A DNA stretch of 64,000 nt, taken from assembly GCA_030035585.1 (NCBI GenBank), contig CM057462.1, positions 120,957,234 to 121,021,233 on the forward strand, given 5' to 3'. Source of the DNA: Dugong dugon. Its lineage: Eukaryota; Chordata; Mammalia; Sirenia; Dugongidae. Below are positions 58,161 to 64,000 of the stretch, piece by piece. The stretch's first letter is position 1. Each line of letters begins with the position of its first letter. The notes beneath the pieces are model-generated. The model was not told the DNA's origin. It made no database searches and saw nothing but the letters and a program-made list of their open reading frames with translations. The position numbers were made by a program, and so were the translations under genes.

Positions 58161-58859
58161 GAAACATCCTTAACATATAGTTTCGTACCATTCATTTTTC
58201 TAGCACAAGAAAGGGTAAAGTCCACTTATATAGCTGGTTGAAAAAAAGTTAATCTTGGTATAAATTCATGTTTGATAAATATCTTCTCAGTGTTTTTTCT
58301 TTCTGCAGTTATTGAAATGCAAAACACCTGTGAACTCTTAAAGCTTCATGAGCAGCTGCTTGAGTTTAGAAGGTTCCGTGTTTGAAATAGACTTCATTAG
58401 TTGACTAGGGGCAGGGGAATCTGTGCTCTCCAAATTTGAAGGGTTTTTCTGTTTTTATTTTACATTACCATTTAGAAATGGTAGCTATTTTATACCTATG
58501 GTTTCTAAGGTATATTTTGCAGAATTTAATTTCCCTGTGCATTCTTAATCTTCTTCCCCTTCTTGGAGTAACAGAGATAAAGAATTTTAGAAACAGATTT
58601 TCTAAAAGAATAATCTCTAATATGCTTAGTTTAATAAATATTCCTCAAGAAGACCTCACTGAACTATGTAAACATTTTAGGCAAGTTGCCTTAAAGGTTA
58701 TTAACTGTGGAGGTGGGGAGGGGGAAGCACTGCTTATCCCAAAACATTTAAAATTTGAAGAAAAACTTATGTTGACAAAAAATAATCATTTTAATACCCT
58801 TTTCCTCCAATAGTATGAAAATATTAAGAGAACACCACCAAGCATATTTTTCTTATTTG

Positions 58860-58928
58860 GCTTTCTTTTTCTTTCTCTCTCTCCCCTCCCTCCCTCCTTC
58901 CTTCTTTCCACTTCTCTCTCCCCCTCTC
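58860..58928. repeat. CT-rich low-complexity tract in the 3'UTR
   Basis: A continuous pyrimidine stretch of C/T tri- and tetranucleotides (CTCTCCCCTCCCTCCCTCCT). A short GA-coding frame on the other strand is an artefact. Confidence 0.9.
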
Positions 58929-59121
58929 AGTATATTCATTAATTTTTGCAGGTATTTGTTGAAAATATATACAAATTATCTTCTTGCCCAAGAGGTGGGA
59001 GTGTTTGATATTTACTGCTAGCAAACCCCAGTATGTAGGTTATTCTTGGAGTACAAGCTAAAATCTGCTAGAGGTGCATTAACTCTTTTAGGTAACTAAC
59101 GTAGCACTTACTGCACTATCC

Positions 59122-59343
59122 CAGGGGTCAGTAAGCTTTTTCTGTAAAGGGCCAGAATAAACATTTTAGGCTTTGCGGGCCATATGGTCTCTCTCACAGT
59201 TATTCAGCTCTGCCATTATAGTGCAAAAGCAACCATAGACAGTACCTAAACTAATGGACATGGCTGTGTTCCAATAAAACTTTATTTACAAAAACAGATG
59301 ACATGTCATATATGGCCCATGGGCTATAGTCTACTATCCCCTG
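59122..59343. mobile_element. hAT-type element in the 3'UTR, opposite orientation to 54462
   Basis: Ends CAGGGGTCAGTAAGCTTTTT and CTACTATCCCCTG. The interior CTTTGCGGGCCATATGGTCT and TTCCAATAAAACTTTATTTA mirrors the intron 5 copy. The flanks CACTATCC and CACTAGAG suggest a decayed 8-bp duplication. Confidence 0.8.
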
Positions 59344-59698
59344 CACTAGAGAAATCCTTATTTATGGAGGAATCATTTTTGAGTCTGTACTCTAGTGGCC
59401 TAGAATGAGTTTATATTCTTTGAAAAGCTCCTAACATATCCAAAGAATAGCTTTCTGATTCATGTGGTCTCTCCCAAAGATCATAAACTTTTATGACTTA
59501 GATTGCTTCCAGGTGGGCATGTTTTCTTTCCTAGTTTAAGAGTTCAGTATTGGGGCATTTATTCTGTCATTTTTTAGGGTGGGTTACTGTCCTTCCTGGA
59601 GGTTGAGAAAGCGTGGATTTAATTCCATCAGGTCCAATACAGTCCGAGGAGCCTGACAAGTTCAGAGTCCATTAAATGCCTAGCTTTATAACCAATTA

Positions 59699-59708
59699 AA
59701 TAAATAAA
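59699..59708 (+). promoter_or_regulatory. HS2ST1: Candidate proximal poly(A) signals, overlapping AATAAA
   Basis: The string TTAAATAAATAAAACC contains two overlapping AATAAA hexamers about 3 kb after the stop codon. It may be a minor or unused site. Confidence 0.3.
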
Positions 59709-60430
59709 ACCACTGAGACAATAATGTATTTTTTTTAAAGTGGCAAATGTGGTTTTCTTTTTTCAAACTGCGCTTTTTCAGTATTTTGATCATAGGGAGA
59801 TTTTTTTTAATAATACAAAGGTAAATTAGCCACTCTGAATTTTAAAAGATGTTATGTGTGTATGTGTGTGTGACTATATATTATCTATATGTGGTTATTT
59901 CCTAAAAGAGGAAAAAGTACCTTTTTGTTTAACTTGTATCGACTCCTGTTTTCTAACTGCTGTGAAATGGCAACTGTTGATAAATTATTGTGACTTTTAA
60001 AATGTAATGGGGAGGATATATTTTGATTTTACCCAGTTTTAATCTGTAAAGTATTAAATATAACTGATAGCAACACTTAAAATATTGCATGGGGATTACT
60101 TTTCTATTATCCATATGCATTTGTGCAACTTTGAATGTATTGGGTGCTCCTGAATTCCTGGCAATTAGATTTAAAGTATTGAAAATCAGAGAACTTTAGC
60201 TTACAGACTTTATAAAGTTTTAATTTTATTTTCTATTCTTAAAAATTCAGTTAATGCCTACAATTTGAAATCTACTGTTGCTCTTTCTCAATAGATGTTC
60301 TATTGGAAATTCCTAAAATTGTTAGTGCCATCAGTGATTTACAAACATTATTTTGATATTGCAGATGATTTGCTCATTGTATTTGCATAGTTAGACAGAA
60401 AATAGTTTGTAGACAATGGTTCTTTTTTTT

Positions 60431-60446
60431 AATAAAGTAAAATAAA
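60431..60446 (+). promoter_or_regulatory. HS2ST1: Candidate poly(A) signals, paired AATAAA
   Basis: Two AATAAA hexamers lie 10 bp apart downstream of a T-run, about 3.7 kb after the HS2ST1 stop codon. A hexamer 10-30 bases before cleavage is the known requirement; use of this site is inference. Confidence 0.5.
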
Positions 60447-61427
60447 ACTTCTGAAAGCACTAGAGAATTTAAGACTGGTTCCCAAATGCATAGCTGGTAT
60501 TTTAATTTATATTCAGAGTCTACATAGAAAACATCTGTGTAAATCATCTAGCTGGGTTTTCCCATTGGTTCATTCTCAAACACACACCTACGTGGTCTTA
60601 GAATCCTTTATTATGAGAAGCACCCAATGTGACTTTCTGTGAAGTCTGCCTCTTTAGGAGGCCCAGGTGCTTCTGCTTTGATTTGAAAGTTTGCTTCTTC
60701 ATAAATTAGTGCTACTTCCCTTGAAAGTGAGTGAGCAGGGCAATTGCTGTTAAATTTTTTGCATCCATTTGTTCTATGCAAAGTTGATCTGTAATGCCAA
60801 CTAACCTACTGCTCAGGTAGCTTTCTGAGGGGGAAAGCAGCCCTGTTTCAAATGCACTGCCAATTCAGCTCCTCTGGAGCAGAGCTTACTTCCTGGAGTG
60901 GGAATTTTAGAAATTGAAATGGACAATCAGTTAGTCAGATTTATCCTATAATTTAAGTTCATGTAGTTTTGTGACCTTTGCAGAACTGTTTATAAAATGG
61001 ACCCTGATGGTAAAGATCTCTTTAAAACACATTACTGGCAAGCCCGTGATTTAGACTTACTGGTGCTGTCTTTCTGATTTTTAGGCAGATTTGTGGCTTC
61101 CCTATTGAGAGTCAGGTACGTGAGCATCTCTAAAGCAGTGTTGAATGTAATTTTGAGATACATGGATTGTGTATTTTGACCTTATTTTATAAGTGCACAG
61201 ACAGCTAAACAGTGCCTTTTTTCTCGACAATCCATGTTGGAACATGCTCACTCCTTTCTCGTTTTTCCTCTCTCCCCACCCCCATAGTTGATTCATTTGT
61301 GCAATACTGTTTCCAGCTTACAACCATTTTGTCACATCTGTTGGAGAGATAATCACTCCTTTTCCTTAACATTTTGCCAGCTTTCTGTTGAAGTGTTTCA
61401 GTTGATTACCTGATGCAAAAGCTATAA

Positions 61428-61433
61428 AATAAA
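61428..61433 (+). promoter_or_regulatory. HS2ST1: Candidate distal poly(A) signal AATAAA
   Basis: An AATAAA occurs in the context GCTATAAAATAAACACCC, about 4.7 kb beyond the HS2ST1 stop. It could mark a longer 3'UTR isoform. No independent support is visible. Confidence 0.35.
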
Positions 61434-62054
61434 CACCCAGTGGAAAGGGGAAAAATGGTTTGGTATCCTATTTTAATATTTCCTTCTGTAGCCTGCACAC
61501 TGACAGGCATTTTCTAAGCAGACTGAGTGTTTAGTCTTATCAACTTGACTCTCAGATATTGTTGCCACTGGAAAGGTTTGCACTATCATTGTCTCTAATG
61601 ATTGTATAGCTTATTTGTGAAAATGTTTTGTCCTGACTGACATGCCTCTACTGTTTTTTGCTTTGTACTTCATCATTGATACTGAAATTTCAGATGGAAA
61701 ATTTACAGAGTATATTTAGGATATACACTTAATTAGAAGAAAAAAATAGGGAAAGGCCTATCTACTTAGACTAAAAAGGAGATTTGTAAGGAAAAAAAAA
61801 GTTAATCTGATTAACATTTGTTGCAGAGTTTGGACATGTCCGTAATGTTTCTTTAAGAAAACACATTTCTAATGATTATGTTTTTAAGAACTTTTAAAGG
61901 AGAAAATCTCAGTTATATAGATGTCCGATTCCCAGCCACTGACTCATTGTTTTGAGCAATGCTTGAATGATTTTCTTTTGATATTATGATATTGGGTTGA
62001 ATAAAATACCAGTTCAATGATGAATTTTCTAAACAGGCAATGTTCCTGTGCCCA

Positions 62055-62215
62055 GAGAGGCAAAAGCATGGATTTGAGAGTCACAGGGACCTGCATTTGA
62101 ATTCTAGCCCCTTGTTAGCAGTGTAACTTTAGTAAAATGGAGATGACCAAATTATTGTAAAGGGTGGACACACATGCAAAGTGCTTGCCCAGGGTTGACT
62201 AATAACCGATAGCTT
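62055..62215 (+). repeat. MIR
   Basis: AGAGTCACAGGGACCTGCAT, TTAGCAGTGTAACTTTAGTA and AAAGTGCTTGCCCAGGG follow MIR order. Confidence 0.7.
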
Positions 62216-62358
62216 TTATGTGCTATGTTGGAATATTGTTATGAAGTTGACCTGCCCTCTGACCTTGCAGAATAGTTGTCATGTCACTTTATGGAACAAA
62301 TATTTATAAATATTTTTGAAGGCCACTGAATTTTGCTTTTTTCTGATAAGAACCTATT

Positions 62359-62695
62359 ATCTTATTGTTGGTTGCCATTGAGGTGGCTCCAACTCATGGC
62401 GACCGTATGTATAACAGAACCACACGTTGCCTGATCCTGTGTCATCTTCATGATTGTTGGTATGTTTGAGTGCATTGTTGCAGCTATTGTGTCAACCCAT
62501 CATACTGAGGATTTCCTTCATTTTCGTTGGTCCTCTACCTTACCAACCATGATCTCCTTTTCTAGTGATTAGTCTTTCCTCATCACTTGTCCAAAGTAAG
62601 CAAGCTGAAGTCTCATCCTCACTTCGAAGGAGCATTCTGTTTGTGTTTCTTCTAAGACTGATTTGTTTGTGTGGCAGTCTACAATATATTCTTAA
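62359..62695 (-). mobile_element. RTE (BovB-like) LINE 3' end, antisense
   Basis: GTTGGTTGCCATTGAGGTGG, GTATAACAGAACCACACGTT, AACCATGATCTCCTTTTCTA, GTCCAAAGTAAGCAAGCTGA and GAAGGAGCATTCTGTTTGTG follow the reverse of an RTE 3' coding end as known from afrotherian genomes. Confidence 0.75.
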
Positions 62696-63864
62696 TGCCT
62701 ATTATCACAATACCTCCTTATTTAAAAATATTCCTATAGCATAGATAATTCTTGGTCCTGATACCTGCTACTCTTTCCAGGTATATATCTCCCATGAGAG
62801 AAGGGGAAAAATGTTCATTGTTTTAAGGTGACAGGATGTGCTTTTCCAGATGTTGCTGTGTTCATAGAGTATTATACTTCAACAGTATGGACTGCCAAGT
62901 AGTACATGTATAAAACTCAGGATACCTGAGTACTAAGAGGACACTTGCGTTAGAGTTACAAGTTAGTTGATCTTGTTAGAATTCCAGGTTTTTAGAATAT
63001 CCGAAAAATAAACTTAGTATGTAATGACTTTTCTAAACTTGCTTATTTTCACTGTTTTCTTTTTATCATCACAGCTGCTTTTTAAAGCAACAGTTGAACT
63101 TTCTGAGTTCTCTTCCAGTAGTAACCAATGCAAAATAGCAAATCCCAAATCATAGTTTACCTGTTTTCTTTCTCTGAAGGAGCCCCCTTTTGCCTTACCC
63201 TTGTCTTCATTACACCACAAAACACAGGTGTAGCACCTTGCAACAAGACAAAAAATAAACATTAGCAAAACTGATTTCAAAATACAAGTTTTCTCCTTGC
63301 CCAGGAATAACCAGCCGAGCAAAGAAGGAAAATTTGTTATAGTCACCATTGTCTCTTTGTGGCTTACTATGTTTCTTCTAGTATCATGGAACTAATTAAA
63401 AGTCTTTCAAGGGCATGTTTAAGGCATACTGGACTACTACAGACTATACTGAGCAGTTAATACCTGAAAGGGGAAACAATAGGAAAAATGTAAATTTTTT
63501 CGTTTGAAAACAGCAACTAGGGATTCATGAAAAGATAATCCCTAAGAGTTGGCTAGTTGTTTTTCCTTTCCTTCCACATTTTTGGTCCTGTGTTTATTCA
63601 AAACCAGATAACCGACTTAGTGAGGCCACCATATCCTTTTTTGAAAAACTTTGATACCGTTTTTTACATTGAAAACTCAGGTCTCAGATGTCGTTTGATC
63701 TCTCATTCCTGTAAGATTCAGTACTTGCCGCCTCCTTTTCCCTGCAGTTCTTCACCATATACTTATCACTTCTGGAGATTCTCATAGCTGGGCAACTGAA
63801 ATCACCTGTGGAAGGTACAATAAGATGGTGAATAGAGGAGTTCTACGATTAGCCATCAAAAGGA

Positions 63865-63975
63865 GGTATTTATAGTTTGATGGTTAGAACATTGGCTCTG
63901 GAGTACCACCACTGATTAGTTATCTGATCTCCAGTCAGTTTCCTCTTCTCTAGAATAGGAATTGCATCCATAGTT
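63865..63975 (+). repeat. Possible MIR fragment
   Basis: GATGGTTAGAACATTGGCTC followed by TCAGTTTCCTCTTCTCTAGA resembles a degraded MIR. Confidence 0.5.
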
Positions 63976-64000
63976 CATTTGAGAATTGCGATAATGTTAT

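Larger units (their letters stand above)
56718..60465 (+). other. HS2ST1: HS2ST1 3' untranslated region (end uncertain)
   Basis: Sequence after the TAA stop is AT-rich and without a convincing coding frame, and no intron signals are obvious. AATAAA hexamers occur at 59699-59704 and 59703-59708, then as a pair at 60431-60436 and 60441-60446, and again at 61428-61433. I take the pair near 60.44 kb as the likeliest principal end, but the 61.4 kb site is also possible. The UTR contains a MIR (57930-58160) and a hAT-type element (59122-59343). Its end cannot be settled without transcript data. Confidence 0.65.
60466..64000 (+). other. 3' flanking DNA or distal 3'UTR of HS2ST1
   Basis: No exon-like or coding sequence is recognised. 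Contents are the 61.4 kb AATAAA, a MIR, the RTE remnant and a faint MIR-like piece at 63865-63975. The rest is AT-rich sequence without recognisable structure. Confidence 0.6.

Noticed and set aside
58436..58813. A 125-codon open frame on the + strand
   Set aside because: It lies within the HS2ST1 3'UTR, has a composition typical of AT-rich non-coding DNA and matches no protein I recognise.
58824..59024. Reverse-strand frame rich in Glu, Lys and Arg
   Set aside because: Translation of the CT-rich low-complexity tract.
63014..63349. A 111-codon open frame on the - strand
   Set aside because: No recognisable domain and no splice or promoter context; such lengths occur by chance in this much sequence.

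Overview
This is a vertebrate nuclear window and almost certainly an afrotherian (paenungulate, elephant-like) genome. The sequence shows six coding exons with canonical GT/AG introns. They are embedded in AT-rich intronic DNA filled with tRNA-derived SINEs of the AfroSINE type, RTE (BovB-like) LINE remnants, a lineage-specific L1 family, and the old mammalian repeats MIR, L2, L1M and MER5-like hAT. The species call is inference from the repeat repertoire. No prokaryotic operon, CRISPR array or functional RNA gene was seen.

The single host gene is HS2ST1 (heparan sulfate 2-O-sulfotransferase 1) on the + strand. The window starts inside intron 1. Exons 2 to 7 lie at 8898-9136, 19357-19442, 43000-43138, 53492-53589, 55487-55644 and 56491-56717, and together encode residues 42-356 of the 356-residue enzyme. 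Exon 1 (start codon and membrane anchor) is upstream of the window. All six exons are intact, the phases match, and the PAPS-binding, catalytic, disulfide and glycosylation residues are present. A long 3'UTR follows, with candidate poly(A) signals near 59.7, 60.4 and 61.4 kb. It contains a MIR and a hAT-type element.

Intron 1 (1-8897) holds several SINEs and a 3 kb 5'-truncated L1. Intron 2 (9137-19356) holds a small DNA transposon, a pogo/Tigger transposase fragment, an L1 3' end and SINEs. Intron 3 (19443-42999) is the main retroelement trap. It contains a 7.4 kb full-length but mutated L1 inserted into a MIR with a 13-bp target-site duplication and carrying a tandemly repeated 3' end, plus antisense L1s with nested SINEs. 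Intron 4 (43139-53491) has a hAT element with a transposase remnant, several L2 pieces, and a 116-bp, nearly identical direct duplication about 2.3 kb apart. Introns 5 and 6 are short. Downstream DNA (about 61.5-64 kb) has an RTE remnant and MIRs.

I found no undescribed functional gene system. The most interesting signals are the young 116-bp local duplication, the L1 with serial 3' ends, a SINE with a tRNA-Gly-like head joined to an AfroSINE/RTE-like body, and the transposase fossils.
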